Of a stretch of DNA of 45,616 nucleotides, positions 17,400 through 25,282 are shown in pieces (within the stretch, counting starts at the first letter, position 1; the number at the start of each line of letters is the position of its first letter). A program made the translations under genes and the position numbers. The stretch covers positions 5,160 to 50,775 of the forward strand of contig NZ_SOFP01000035.1 of assembly GCF_004402785.1 (NCBI RefSeq), written 5' to 3'. A model generated the notes under the pieces. It was not told the origin of the DNA. It was given only the letters and a program-made list of their open reading frames with translations, and did no database searches. This DNA is from Cryobacterium algoritolerans. Lineage in GTDB: Bacteria; Actinomycetota; Actinomycetes; Actinomycetales; Microbacteriaceae.

Positions 17400-18725
17400 T
17401 CAGTAGTTCGAGAGCAGGTCGGTCAGCACCTGCCTGCCAAACACTAACGCGTCAAGCGGCACCCGCTCATCTACGCCGTGGAACATCGCCGGAAAATCAA
17501 GATCTGCTGGGAGTTTCAACGGGGCGAACCCGTAGCCTTTGATGCCCAGAGTGCTGAGCGCCTTGTTATCGGTTCCGGCGGAGAGCAGGTACGGCAGCAC
17601 CGGCGCCCCGGGGTCGTGTCGGTCGAGCGTGTCGACGACGGCGTTGACGAGTGGTCCGCCGAATTCGGTTTCCAGCCCGATGTCCCGGTGCATGATCACG
17701 ATTTCAATGTCGGGCCCGACCAGCTCGGCCAACTCGCCCAGTACCGCGTCCTCGTCGCCGGGGAGGGTACGGATGTCGATCAGCGCCTCAGCACGGTCCG
17801 GGATGACGTTGTGCTTGTAACCGGCTTGCAGCATGGTCGGGTTCGTGGTGGTGCGCAGGCTGGCCTGGATGAAACCGGAGGCCGTGCCGGTGGCAAGTGC
17901 CAGTTCGTCCGGGCCGACTCGCTGCGGGTCGACACCGAGCACGCGCGCCAGTTCAGCCAGGAGCGCACTGGTGGTGTCGGTCAGCCGGATCGGCCACTCG
18001 CGCCTGCCCACCCGGGCCACCGCCTCGGCGAGGCGGGTGACCGCGTTGGCGTGGATCAGCCGGGAGCCGTGGGCCGCCTCGCCGCGGGCGATGAGCTTGA
18101 TCCAGATGAGAGCTTTCTCACCCGTTTGAAGCAGGTAGGCGCGCTGGCCGCCGAAGGTGATCGAGTAACCGCCGACCTCGCTGATCGCCTCGGTTGCCCC
18201 CGCGAACAGTTCGGGGTGCGTATCGACCAGGTAGTGCGAGCCGAGCACTCCCCCGGCCTCCTCATCGGCGAAGAAGGCCACGACCAGGTCCCGGGCCGGC
18301 TGCTGACCCGAACCAAGGATGTCCCGCAAGGCTGCGAGGATCATCGCGTCCATGTTCTTCATGTCCACGGCGCCGCGGCCCCAGAGCAGCCCGTCCCTGA
18401 TCACGCCCTCGAACGGGTCCACCGACCAGGCCTCAGGGTCCGCGGGCACAACGTCGAGATGCCCGTGGACCACGAGCGCGCCCTGGCTGGAGTCGCGACC
18501 GGGTACGCGGGCGACGACACTCGTGCGGCCCGGTTCGGAGTCGAACAGCTGCGGGGCGAGGCCGAGGGCGCGGAGGTTGGCGGCGACGTATTCAGCGGCA
18601 TCCGTTTCACCGTTGGAACGACCCTCCCCATAGTTGGTCGTGTCGAAACGGATGAGGTCGCGGGCGATCTCGGCCGTCAGGTCCAGACAAGCGTCGGCCG
18701 GGGCGTTTTCAGCGGAGGAAAGCAT
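17400..18725 (-). CDS. M20-family metallopeptidase
   Basis: 441 residues, M20/ArgE/DapE/CPG2 fold. The metal ligands can be read in VVHGHLDVVPA (His, Asp), GRGAVDMKN (bridging Asp), FADEEAGG (Glu pair) and FHGVDERV (C-terminal His). A dimerisation lid lies in the middle. It removes amino acids or acyl groups from peptides or derivatives; the substrate is not evident. ATG 18725 (MLSSAENAP) is chosen although the frame is open further upstream, because that upstream stretch runs through the tRNA promoter region. It lies 18 bp before uppP. Confidence 0.88.
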   Translation of the reverse strand: MLSSAENAPADACLDLTAEIARDLIRFDTTNYGEGRSNGETDAAEYVAANLRALGLAPQLFDSEPGRTSVVARVPGRDSSQGALVVHGHLDVVPADPEAWSVDPFEGVIRDGLLWGRGAVDMKNMDAMILAALRDILGSGQQPARDLVVAFFADEEAGGVLGSHYLVDTHPELFAGATEAISEVGGYSITFGGQRAYLLQTGEKALIWIKLIARGEAAHGSRLIHANAVTRLAEAVARVGRREWPIRLTDTTSALLAELARVLGVDPQRVGPDELALATGTASGFIQASLRTTTNPTMLQAGYKHNVIPDRAEALIDIRTLPGDEDAVLGELAELVGPDIEIVIMHRDIGLETEFGGPLVNAVVDTLDRHDPGAPVLPYLLSAGTDNKALSTLGIKGYGFAPLKLPADLDFPAMFHGVDERVPLDALVFGRQVLTDLLSNY

Positions 18726-18794
18726 GGCCCTCACGCTACCGGGCCACGTCGGATAACGGGGACGATAGGCGCGGACTGAGAGCGGCGGAATCCA

Positions 18795-18803
18795 TGCTAG
18801 ATT
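18795..18803 (+). promoter_or_regulatory. Candidate extended -10 of the tRNA-Leu promoter
   Basis: TGCTAGATT fits an extended -10 element (TGn plus TAGATT), 39 bp before the tRNA. I see no convincing -35, so this is a weak call. Confidence 0.25.
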
Positions 18804-18841
18804 ATCTATTCGGCGGCCGGACAACGACTGCCGAAGCACCA

Positions 18842-18924
18842 GCCCGGGTGGCGGAATGGCAGACGCGCTAGCTTGAGGTGCTAGTGCCCTTATGGGCGTG
18901 GGGGTTCAAGTCCCCCCTCGGGCA
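18842..18924 (+). tRNA. tRNA-Leu (GAG anticodon)
   Basis: The 83-nt sequence folds as a class II tRNA. The acceptor arms are GCCCGGG and CTCGGGC (one G-T pair), the D-arm is GCG...CGC, the anticodon stem CTAGC/GCTAG closes loop TTGAGGT with anticodon GAG, a long variable arm (TGCCCTTATGGGC region) follows, and the T-arm has GGGGGTTCAAGTCCCCC. A is the discriminator base. CCA is not encoded. It lies at the left border of the accessory region and could be the integration site. Confidence 0.96.
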
Positions 18925-18962
18925 CAGAGAGAGGTTCGGAGTATTCCGGACTTCCGTTTGGG

Positions 18963-19007
18963 AAATAGGTCGAGACAACCGATATCGGTTGTCCGGCCTA
19001 TTTTTTT
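18963..19007 (+). terminator. Rho-independent terminator after tRNA-Leu
   Basis: A perfect 10-bp stem GACAACCGAT/ATCGGTTGTC is extended by an outer AAATAGG/CCTATTT pairing, and seven T follow at 19001-19007. It lies 39 bp after the tRNA and separates it from the leftward transposase-like operon. Confidence 0.9.
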
Positions 19008-19063
19008 GCCCGAAATCGTGTACTACGGGCTCCTCGCGACATGTGCAACCGTCGGGTTAAATG

Positions 19064-19097
19064 CAAAAATGGCGTACCTGAGAATTTCAGGTACGCC
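19064..19097 (-). terminator. Rho-independent terminator of the transposase-like operon
   Basis: GGCGTACCTGA and TCAGGTACGCC form an 11-bp stem with a 5-base loop at 19071-19097. Read on the minus strand it is followed by ATTTTTGCATTT, so it should stop transcription from the gene ending at 19153. Confidence 0.8.
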
Positions 19098-19152
19098 AAA
19101 TGGAATTGGTCTTGCTCGGTAAGCGGGGGGGTGTGTGTGGAGCGGGCCGTTT

Positions 19153-21087
19153 CTAGCCGGGTGGTTGCAGGTCCTCGACGATGATGGGGGCAGGGCCGGC
19201 GGTTTGCCAAAAGGTACCGGGGAGTTCTCGGTTCTTCGCTGTTACCGAGCTGATCGCGAGTTTGCGTTTGTAGAAGCTCAGCATCTGGCGCATGTTCTCG
19301 ACGACGGAGGCAAGCGCGACGACGATGTACGAGAACGTGTTGCCGCGCACGGCGCGTTTGTCGGGGTTGGCGATGTCTTCATACTGGCTGCGTTTCAGGT
19401 TCCGGTTGACCGATTCGACCCCGTTGCGCATTCCGTACGTGGTTCGCCACTGCTCGCTTCCGTAGGGGTAGTACTGCTCGTGTTTGAGACCGCCGGCGTT
19501 GGGGGTCTCGGCGTCCTTGCCGGTCGGCAGCTTCATGAGCACGCTGTCACCCTGGTGGGCGAGCGGCTTCGCCTTCCAAAGCTCATAACCCGGCGCGTCC
19601 GTGGGAATCATGTAACGGCGCGTGCCATCCGCGCTCATGCGCCCCTTGCTCTTGAGCCGGAACAGCTCCCGACGCTTCACCTGCTGGGAGTAAAGAGTTT
19701 CCGCCCGGCCCAGGACGCTTGCGCTGCTGCCGTACTTCTTTCGAGCCGCCTCGATGGTCAACGTGAGTTCCTCTTGGTCCTCCTCGTTCTCAATCGGGTT
19801 GCGGAGAGACCCTTTGAACTGTCCTGACTTCTTCTCGTGAGCCGCTTCCGCTTTGGCAAGCTTGCCCGCATCTTCACCGTGCTTCTTCCGAACTGCGTTG
19901 ATGATCCTGTCCGCGTTGCAGAGGACTCCCGGGAGCGTGTCCAAGTACCAGGTTCCTGAGACCTGGATGAAGCCGCGCGGGTCAAAGGCCTTAACGCCGA
20001 GATCCTCATCCTTGTAGTCGCACACCAATTTCGCCCCCAGACGGCGCGCCGGCACTTGAAACTCGTCAAACTTGGCGCCTGAGTAGGCGCGGTCCATGAT
20101 GACGAAGTTGATCTTGCGCTGCCGTAGGGCCAGAGCGTTCAGGAGATTCAAGCCTTCCCCGGTGATGGCGCCTGGTATGTGGAATCCGAGAGCTGTTGTC
20201 ACCAAGGGGAAGGAATCCACTTCACCCGGTGTGTTGGGAGTCAGCCGAGCAACTTCGATTTCCACACCCCAAGAGAGTTTCTCAATGGATCGGCCCTTGT
20301 GTTTTTGGCCTGGATCTGACTTCTTGAACGCACGAGCGTCCGCATGGGTGACGGCTCCGTGGCTGCCTTCGCGTTTGTAGAAGCCACCGTCAGGGTTGGC
20401 GGTGCGACGGTTGCCTTCGAGGTTCCTGGACGACGGGTTTCCAATCTTTCCTTGGAGCGGAACAAATGTGGCATCGATGGCGTGGTTTCCATCGGACCGG
20501 TTGCGAAGTTCCTCGGGAAGAAGTAGCCACGAGCCATGGACCAGGTCATTGGCCAAGGTCCACATTCGGATGCGACGGGAGCGACACTGCTCGGGATCGC
20601 GAGCTGCTTTCACCTTCCGGTACTCGGCTTCGGTGAGGACCTTGTCCCGTCGGCCGGGGAATTCGTCGACCAAGGCAATCAGACGCTGGAGCGCGCGCCA
20701 AATCCTTTCATAGACACGCTCGTCCAGGCCGTCGTGGGTGAGCCGGAGCACAGCGCGCTGTCTCGGACTGAGCTTGAGGAACGTCTGGGCCAGTTCCGTG
20801 ATCAACGTGGGACGGTTGATCCGGATCTGGAGCAAGATCAGGCTTAGCGCGGCAGATTCGTCCAATATCGGTTTCCGTCCAGCCGCCGACAACACGTCCT
20901 CGGAACGCCAGCCCGCCAGGAGCTGCCGAACGCGCGCCACTTTCAGGACTCGGTCAACTTCCACCACGGCGAGACCAAGTGGTTCCGTGCGCAGCTCGCT
21001 GAGGTAGTCGCCCATGCGTTGCCCGAACGTTGTGAGCATCCATTCCTCGGCCTGTTCACGCTGGCTGGCACCGGTGGGGCGGGTCAC
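19153..21087 (-). CDS. Large DDE-transposase-like protein of a two-gene operon
   Basis: 644 residues. I read an RNase H-like DDE core. The first Asp is in HAIDATFVPLQGK (Asp205), the second in NFVIMDRAYSGAKF (Asp332) and the Glu in GMRNGVESVNRNLKR (Glu558), in the style of IS4/IS1182-type transposases. Between Asp332 and Glu558 is a long insertion with a charged helical stretch (about 395-470). The N-terminal 150 residues have a helical, possibly DNA-binding, region (LSPRQRAVLRLTHDGLDERVYERIW). The start is GTG 21087, overlapping the upstream recombinase-like gene by 4 bases (GTGA), so the two are co-translated. I see no obvious terminal inverted repeats. The family and its product activity are inference. 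Confidence 0.7.
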   Translation of the reverse strand: MTRPTGASQREQAEEWMLTTFGQRMGDYLSELRTEPLGLAVVEVDRVLKVARVRQLLAGWRSEDVLSAAGRKPILDESAALSLILLQIRINRPTLITELAQTFLKLSPRQRAVLRLTHDGLDERVYERIWRALQRLIALVDEFPGRRDKVLTEAEYRKVKAARDPEQCRSRRIRMWTLANDLVHGSWLLLPEELRNRSDGNHAIDATFVPLQGKIGNPSSRNLEGNRRTANPDGGFYKREGSHGAVTHADARAFKKSDPGQKHKGRSIEKLSWGVEIEVARLTPNTPGEVDSFPLVTTALGFHIPGAITGEGLNLLNALALRQRKINFVIMDRAYSGAKFDEFQVPARRLGAKLVCDYKDEDLGVKAFDPRGFIQVSGTWYLDTLPGVLCNADRIINAVRKKHGEDAGKLAKAEAAHEKKSGQFKGSLRNPIENEEDQEELTLTIEAARKKYGSSASVLGRAETLYSQQVKRRELFRLKSKGRMSADGTRRYMIPTDAPGYELWKAKPLAHQGDSVLMKLPTGKDAETPNAGGLKHEQYYPYGSEQWRTTYGMRNGVESVNRNLKRSQYEDIANPDKRAVRGNTFSYIVVALASVVENMRQMLSFYKRKLAISSVTAKNRELPGTFWQTAGPAPIIVEDLQPPG

Positions 21088-22265
21088 TTCATGCCCCGCA
21101 GCTGTGCGATGCGTGCGTCGCTGCTCAGGCGTGGAACATAGCTAGCAAGCCTGGAGATCGATTCGAGGGACTGGAGGCCGGCGGCCTCCATCAACGTGAA
21201 GACATCGACACGGTCGGTCATCTGCTGCACGAGCCAGGTGTTTCTGAGTCGACGAACCCGAACGGAGGGGCTGCCGGTCGGGCTCGAGGCACGGGCCACG
21301 AACGCGCTCACGACGTTGTTCTTCGTGCTCGCTCGCTTGGGCAGAAACACGAAAGACTCGCCCGGCAGATCACGGATGGCCTTGGCCAGAGATTTCTCGT
21401 AGCGAGCACGAACGATGACGGTGCGGACGCGACCGTCGTTGGTGACGTTGATGGTGACGACTCGATCGGGGCTCACCGTCACGGAGTCGCGTCGAAGCGT
21501 CGCAATTTCTACCGACGTAAGGCCAGCCCCAGCGCCAAGGGCAATCAGGGTCCTAGCGCCACGACGCATGTACACGGTGCCCTGCCCTGCCGCCCACCGG
21601 TCGAGCGCGACGCGCTCGGCCTCGTCATAGGGGGTGTCGAGGCTTCGCTCGTTGAGCGGCATCGGGTTCCGCGGGTTGGCTTCCGGGTTGACGGCTTCCG
21701 CGACTCGAAAGAGCCATGAGCGATAGTTGCGCTGGGTTCCTTGGGCCAGATCGGGGAGATTGTCGCGCACATAGTGCTCGATCAACTCCCGGTTGAAGAT
21801 GATCGTGGCATCCAATTCGGCGCCGACCACGTACACAGCCCAATACGCGAAATGGATGCAGGGCCCCAGGAGCGTCTCGACGGAGTACGTCGTCTGCGGC
21901 AGTGCCAACGCAACAGCATCTTCGACAAAGGGCCGAATGGACTCGAGCTGCTCGGCCGGCAGGTCCGGCACATACTCAGCCATCTTCGTCGCGCTCAGTG
22001 CGCTCAGGGCGGCCCGAGCCGCCGCCATCGCTGCCTGGTCCTTGTCGTCGGGAACTCCGCCTCGGAGTGTCATCCTGGCGGCCGCCAAACTCGGGTCATC
22101 GGACGTCGTCCCGAATCGAAGCACCCGCGCTTCGCTGTCGTACGTAACGTCTGAAAGCGCCTTCATCCCGGCGAGGTGGGCTTTTGAGCGAGCAGAGCCG
22201 GTGGGCGCTTTCCGCGTGGCGATTTCGGGGGCGGGCAGGACGGAAATGAGGAGTGTGGGGGTCAT
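21084..22265 (-). CDS. Tyrosine-recombinase-fold protein with missing catalytic residues
   Basis: 393 residues. The C-terminal part follows the order of a tyrosine recombinase. ALGAGAGLTSVEIATLRRDSV (243-262) aligns with the box I pattern GLRxSEL, but the essential Arg is Thr250. VRRLRNTW (337-344) aligns with HxLRHT, keeping Arg341 but with Arg338 in place of His. AAGLQSLESISRLASYV aligns with the LGH...Y block, where His is Leu364 and Tyr376 is kept. The N-terminal 230 residues are unusual; a SAM-like segment may lie at about 155-190. Either the protein uses other residues or it serves as a DNA-binding partner of the overlapping DDE protein. Alignment was by eye. Confidence 0.6.
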   Translation of the reverse strand: MTPTLLISVLPAPEIATRKAPTGSARSKAHLAGMKALSDVTYDSEARVLRFGTTSDDPSLAAARMTLRGGVPDDKDQAAMAAARAALSALSATKMAEYVPDLPAEQLESIRPFVEDAVALALPQTTYSVETLLGPCIHFAYWAVYVVGAELDATIIFNRELIEHYVRDNLPDLAQGTQRNYRSWLFRVAEAVNPEANPRNPMPLNERSLDTPYDEAERVALDRWAAGQGTVYMRRGARTLIALGAGAGLTSVEIATLRRDSVTVSPDRVVTINVTNDGRVRTVIVRARYEKSLAKAIRDLPGESFVFLPKRASTKNNVVSAFVARASSPTGSPSVRVRRLRNTWLVQQMTDRVDVFTLMEAAGLQSLESISRLASYVPRLSSDARIAQLRGMK

Positions 22266-22275
22266 GCCTATGTGC

Positions 22276-22316
22276 GTGTGCGGCTACCCCGCACACCGAT
22301 ATTTCAAAAGCGGTGT
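22276..22316. promoter_or_regulatory. Interleaved inverted repeats upstream of the recombinase-like gene
   Basis: GTGTGCGG (22276-22283) and CCGCACAC (22289-22296) form a perfect 8-bp inverted repeat with a 5-base spacer. ACACCG (22293-22298) also pairs with CGGTGT (22311-22316). The two structures share bases, so only one can form at a time. This is the leader or promoter of the leftward operon; it could be an operator, a recombinase core site or an element end. Confidence 0.5.
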
Positions 22317-22341
22317 AAATCAGCCAGGAATTCTCGATAAC

Positions 22342-22358
22342 TGTCTTCACGGAAGACA
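22342..22358. promoter_or_regulatory. Candidate operator between the divergent genes
   Basis: TGTCTTC-ACG-GAAGACA is a perfect 7-bp inverted repeat with a 3-bp spacer, ending 39 bp before the start of the small rightward gene. It has the size of a dimeric repressor site and lies where it could control both directions. Confidence 0.45.
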
Positions 22359-22397
22359 TATCCGATAGAAATGGTGAATAGTGCGTATGATTGCGTC

Positions 22398-22811
22398 ATG
22401 CCCAGACCTCCCAAACCCGGGGGCGCCGTGTTCGAACCACGTTCCCTCGCCACGAATCGCAAGAAGTTCGGCAACTCCAGTTCCCGGCTCACATCCACAA
22501 ATGTCGAGTCGCCGCAACAGGCAGCGGCCGAAGTTCAGCACGCGATCGCAAACCGGATTCGCGAGTACCTCCTGGACCAGAACGCAGATCTCAAGTCCTA
22601 TTGCTCGAGAGCCACGCTCCCAGCGGGCTTGAACTACGAACGCTTCCAGCGCATCAATCGGGGTGAAACCATGATTACCCTGACCGATCTCATGTACTGG
22701 GCAAACGTGATTCCCGGCCTCGTCACCTTCATCGCTGCCACGATGGACACCATCACGAGCGACGCGCACTTCGAACCGTCCGACGGCGCAGTAAAACGCC
22801 AAGTCCCCTAG
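22398..22811 (+). CDS. Small protein with possible helix-turn-helix, divergent from the recombinase-like operon
   Basis: 137 residues. A basic, Pro/Ser-rich N-terminus (1-45) is followed by a helical region from about residue 55. The stretch IREYLLDQNADLKSYCSRA, then FQRINRGETMITLTDLMYW, has the length and pattern of an XRE/Cro-like helix-turn-helix with its conserved RI.RGE..ITL segment. It may repress or license the divergent operon through the inverted repeats in the 132-bp gap. ATG 22371 is an alternative start, and neither start has a ribosome-binding site. The family is not recognised with certainty. Confidence 0.5.
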   Translation: MPRPPKPGGAVFEPRSLATNRKKFGNSSSRLTSTNVESPQQAAAEVQHAIANRIREYLLDQNADLKSYCSRATLPAGLNYERFQRINRGETMITLTDLMYWANVIPGLVTFIAATMDTITSDAHFEPSDGAVKRQVP

Positions 22812-24079
22812 CTCCATCATTGGCTTCGGTGGACGGTACTCCGTCTCACTCCCGGAACCTCAGGGTGCGCCGAGGCAACGTTCGGCTGAGCGGTCAGGCC
22901 TGCCGTCTGCGAGTTCCGAGCAAGTCGAGAAGGTCCGCAGGAATCCACCGACATCACCTCCTTTCGTCCGTCTCGGAGTTCCCTCCGGCGGAGGAACCTC
23001 CGGAGTCTGCGAATGCCTCTTAGGGCCTACCCGTCGACCTGTGAACGCCAAAGGCTGCTGCCGCATCGACTGCCACTGACTGCGACCTCTGGCGCGGTTC
23101 AGCCAACCCTCAGGGGCGCAAGAGCGTGTGTGGCCCCTTCTCACAGGACCAGACCGATGGTTGGCGTGCGTGGGCTCGCCGCAAACGGCGTCTCCATTTC
23201 CGATCCACATGTCATACAAATTACGGTCGACGCCAACGAATCGCTGAGCTGGATGGATCTTTGTCGACGAGTCGGTCTTTTTCCCTCTTCGTGTCGGCGT
23301 CAGGAACGACTCCTCTGGGACACGGGAAGCGAAATCCGTGCTGGCCTAGTGAAGTTGACACGGTTGCTCCAGTACGCGGCGCACGCCGACGACTGGGCGT
23401 TGCCGCCGAGTACTCGTCGACAGGTACTGCACGCTGTTCCGCGAACGGAGCTTGCTAGACCTTCCTCCCGCTGGCCACCTCGCACTGCCGCCTGTCAGCG
23501 AAAGCGTCGTCGCCCATGTTAACGGTGATCCTGTTGTCGAACCGAGGAAGGGTGGTTTCTCGCTTCCCTGCACCGATGGTGTCAACAAGTTCGAGTCTGT
23601 CCCGCGGGGGAATCATCCTGCCGAACACGCGCGAGTTTGCCCAGTCGTACTCCCCCACGGCTGATGTCGATGGTTCGGCTGCCGGCCTATGCCACCTTTT
23701 TCTCCCGCGAGTGCCAGGAGGGTCTCGGACCGCCCCTGTCGCGTGATAGTCCAGTGCGGACTTTTGCAACGTAGTTCGGACAAACCGGCAGCGACCTTGT
23801 TGAGAGCCATGCCGCTGTGTTGCGCAGCCGTAGCGCGCATGCGGGACTCAGCCTGTTGCGGTTGACGCACCGGAGCGAGATTTCTCTACGGACAGGTTAA
23901 ACTCGACAATTCTGCATGGGTGGGCGGTGCAATCCAGCCTCCGCGGGACTGTTCCCGATGGAGGTCCGGCTTACGGGCACGACGCTGATGTCCTTAACCG
24001 GCCGGTAAGCATTGACGCTGGTTCATCGGGTTGTTCCTGGTTGGGCCATCGAGGCGTCGTGGAGGCTTGCCACTCAGCG
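22812..24079. other. 1.27 kb poorly coding stretch in the accessory region
   Basis: Open frames here lack consistent third-position bias and known motifs. The best is a rightward frame from about 23158 (starts MVGVRGLAANGVSISDP) to 23522, which degenerates into Arg/Pro-rich sequence at its end. A leftward frame at 23455-23769 overlaps it. A GTTCCCTCC/GGAGGAAC hairpin at about 22978-22997 and a 10-bp palindrome ACCGGCCGGT at 23997-24006 are visible. I read this as decayed DNA between two accessory modules. Confidence 0.5.
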
Positions 24080-24832
24080 CTACTTGGCGGCCGACTTCGT
24101 GCTGAGTTCGTCGGCCTCTTCCTGCGTAACGATTCCGACGAGCTCAGCAATCTTCACGACGATGTCTTCCGTGGGCTCTTCGGCCGTACTGAATCCACCA
24201 CGCGACGCGAGTGTCGGGGTGACCTGGTCGAGCTCCTCGAACGTCACCCCGTGCATGACCGGCACTAAGAGGCTCCGGCGCAGCAGAGCGCTGAGCTCGT
24301 TGCTCGCAATGCTGCGGTCGGTACGCAGCTTGTCGAGCATTGCGGGCGTCACCAGCACGATCCCCATGCGCGAACTCACCAGTCCACGGTCGATGGCTAT
24401 TCGCATGTCCGAGCCAGGTCGCAGGCTCACCTCACTGAACCACACCGACACGTCTTTTCCGAGGAGCAACTCGTAAACGTCATTCGCGGCCGCCTGACTG
24501 TCGGGCCAGGCGTGACAGAGGAACACGTCATTTACCTGAGTTCGGAAGACAGTCGCCGCGCGGACAGACTCCAGGTCGCGCACCTGCTGTTGCGTGTACG
24601 AGGCAGTCGACCCGCTGGGCTGCCAAGCCGGACGGGCGACACCACGTCCCCCGCCCCCGCTAGTGCCCGACAGGCTTCCACTCCTACGCACAGGCACGGC
24701 CGGTGTGGAGTAGGACGGGTACGACCGAGGCGGCGAGTATGAAGAACGCCCATAGCTGGACGAGCATGCAGGGCAGTTCGCGCGACCGTTTGCAGTGCGG
24801 TGGCCTTCTCTTGGAGCTGTGCATTGAGCCAT
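24080..24832 (-). CDS. TIR-domain protein with N-terminal Cys-His motif
   Basis: 250 residues in three parts. Residues 4-23 hold Cys4, His11, Cys20 and Cys23 (CTAPREGHR...NCPAC), a zinc-finger-like motif I associate with some actinobacterial TIR and defence-related proteins. Residues 25-90 are a Ser/Tyr/Pro/Gly-rich linker. Residues 98-235 are a TIR domain with NDVFLCHAWPD, VSVWFSEVSLRPGSDM, AIDRGLVSSRMGIVLVTPAML and an acidic end. TIR domains in bacteria often hydrolyse NAD+ in antiphage systems. Glu134 lies in the loop that carries the catalytic Glu, though the register is not certain. The only close neighbour is the divergent small membrane gene. Confidence 0.85.
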   Translation of the reverse strand: MAQCTAPREGHRTANGRANCPACSSSYGRSSYSPPRSYPSYSTPAVPVRRSGSLSGTSGGGGRGVARPAWQPSGSTASYTQQQVRDLESVRAATVFRTQVNDVFLCHAWPDSQAAANDVYELLLGKDVSVWFSEVSLRPGSDMRIAIDRGLVSSRMGIVLVTPAMLDKLRTDRSIASNELSALLRRSLLVPVMHGVTFEELDQVTPTLASRGGFSTAEEPTEDIVVKIAELVGIVTQEEADELSTKSAAK

Positions 24833-24864
24833 CTGCTGATGATACTGAAGACCTAAGACAACGA

Positions 24865-25233
24865 GTGGAGCAATGGCCCGTCGGTGCCCGTAAGTCGATC
24901 CTGATGGGCACGGTGTGTCTGCCGTTCGCGGCGTCGTTCCTCCTGGACGGAATCGTGCAGCTTCTGCGAGGCGACGGCCCGAAGCTGTTCCTGGGCAGCC
25001 TGGGCCTGGTGGTTCTGCTTGCCGGTGCCGGATACGCCCTGTGGCAGTTCGGAGCCGGCTACCCCGGAGTGGAAATGGAGAGGCCGGCCCTCATGGTCAC
25101 GGTTTCCCTCTACCTGGTCGCGGTCTCCACTGTGCTGACGCTGATCGGGTTCGTGCTGCGAACGGTGAGGCTCCTCTGGGACGCCCGGCGGGAGGCGGAC
25201 AGGCTGCAGTACATGCAGATGTCTCCCCTGTGA
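24865..25233 (+). CDS. Small membrane protein divergent from the TIR gene
   Basis: About 122 residues with three predicted membrane segments (GTVCLPFAASFLLDGIVQLL, LFLGSLGLVVLLAGAGYALW, ALMVTVSLYLVAVSTVLTLIG) and a basic cytoplasmic tail. I do not recognise the family. The start is uncertain: GTG 24865 leaves only 32 bp to the TIR start, and ATG 24904 leaves more room for promoters. Its position suggests a partner or a neighbour of the TIR protein; nothing more can be read. Confidence 0.5.
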   Translation: MEQWPVGARKSILMGTVCLPFAASFLLDGIVQLLRGDGPKLFLGSLGLVVLLAGAGYALWQFGAGYPGVEMERPALMVTVSLYLVAVSTVLTLIGFVLRTVRLLWDARREADRLQYMQMSPL

Positions 25234-25282
25234 CGCCGGCTGAGCACCGCGCTGCCTCGGACTGACCGGCTCGTCTCGACCC

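Noticed and set aside
23455..23769. A 104-codon leftward frame in the scar region
   Set aside because: It has no known motif and poor third-position bias, and it overlaps another equally weak frame; kept only as part of the scar description.
18901..25240. A second copy of the tRNA-Leu 3' end as an attachment site
   Set aside because: I scanned for the TTCAAGTCCCCC and CTCGGGCA segments on the far side of the accessory region and saw no convincing copy.
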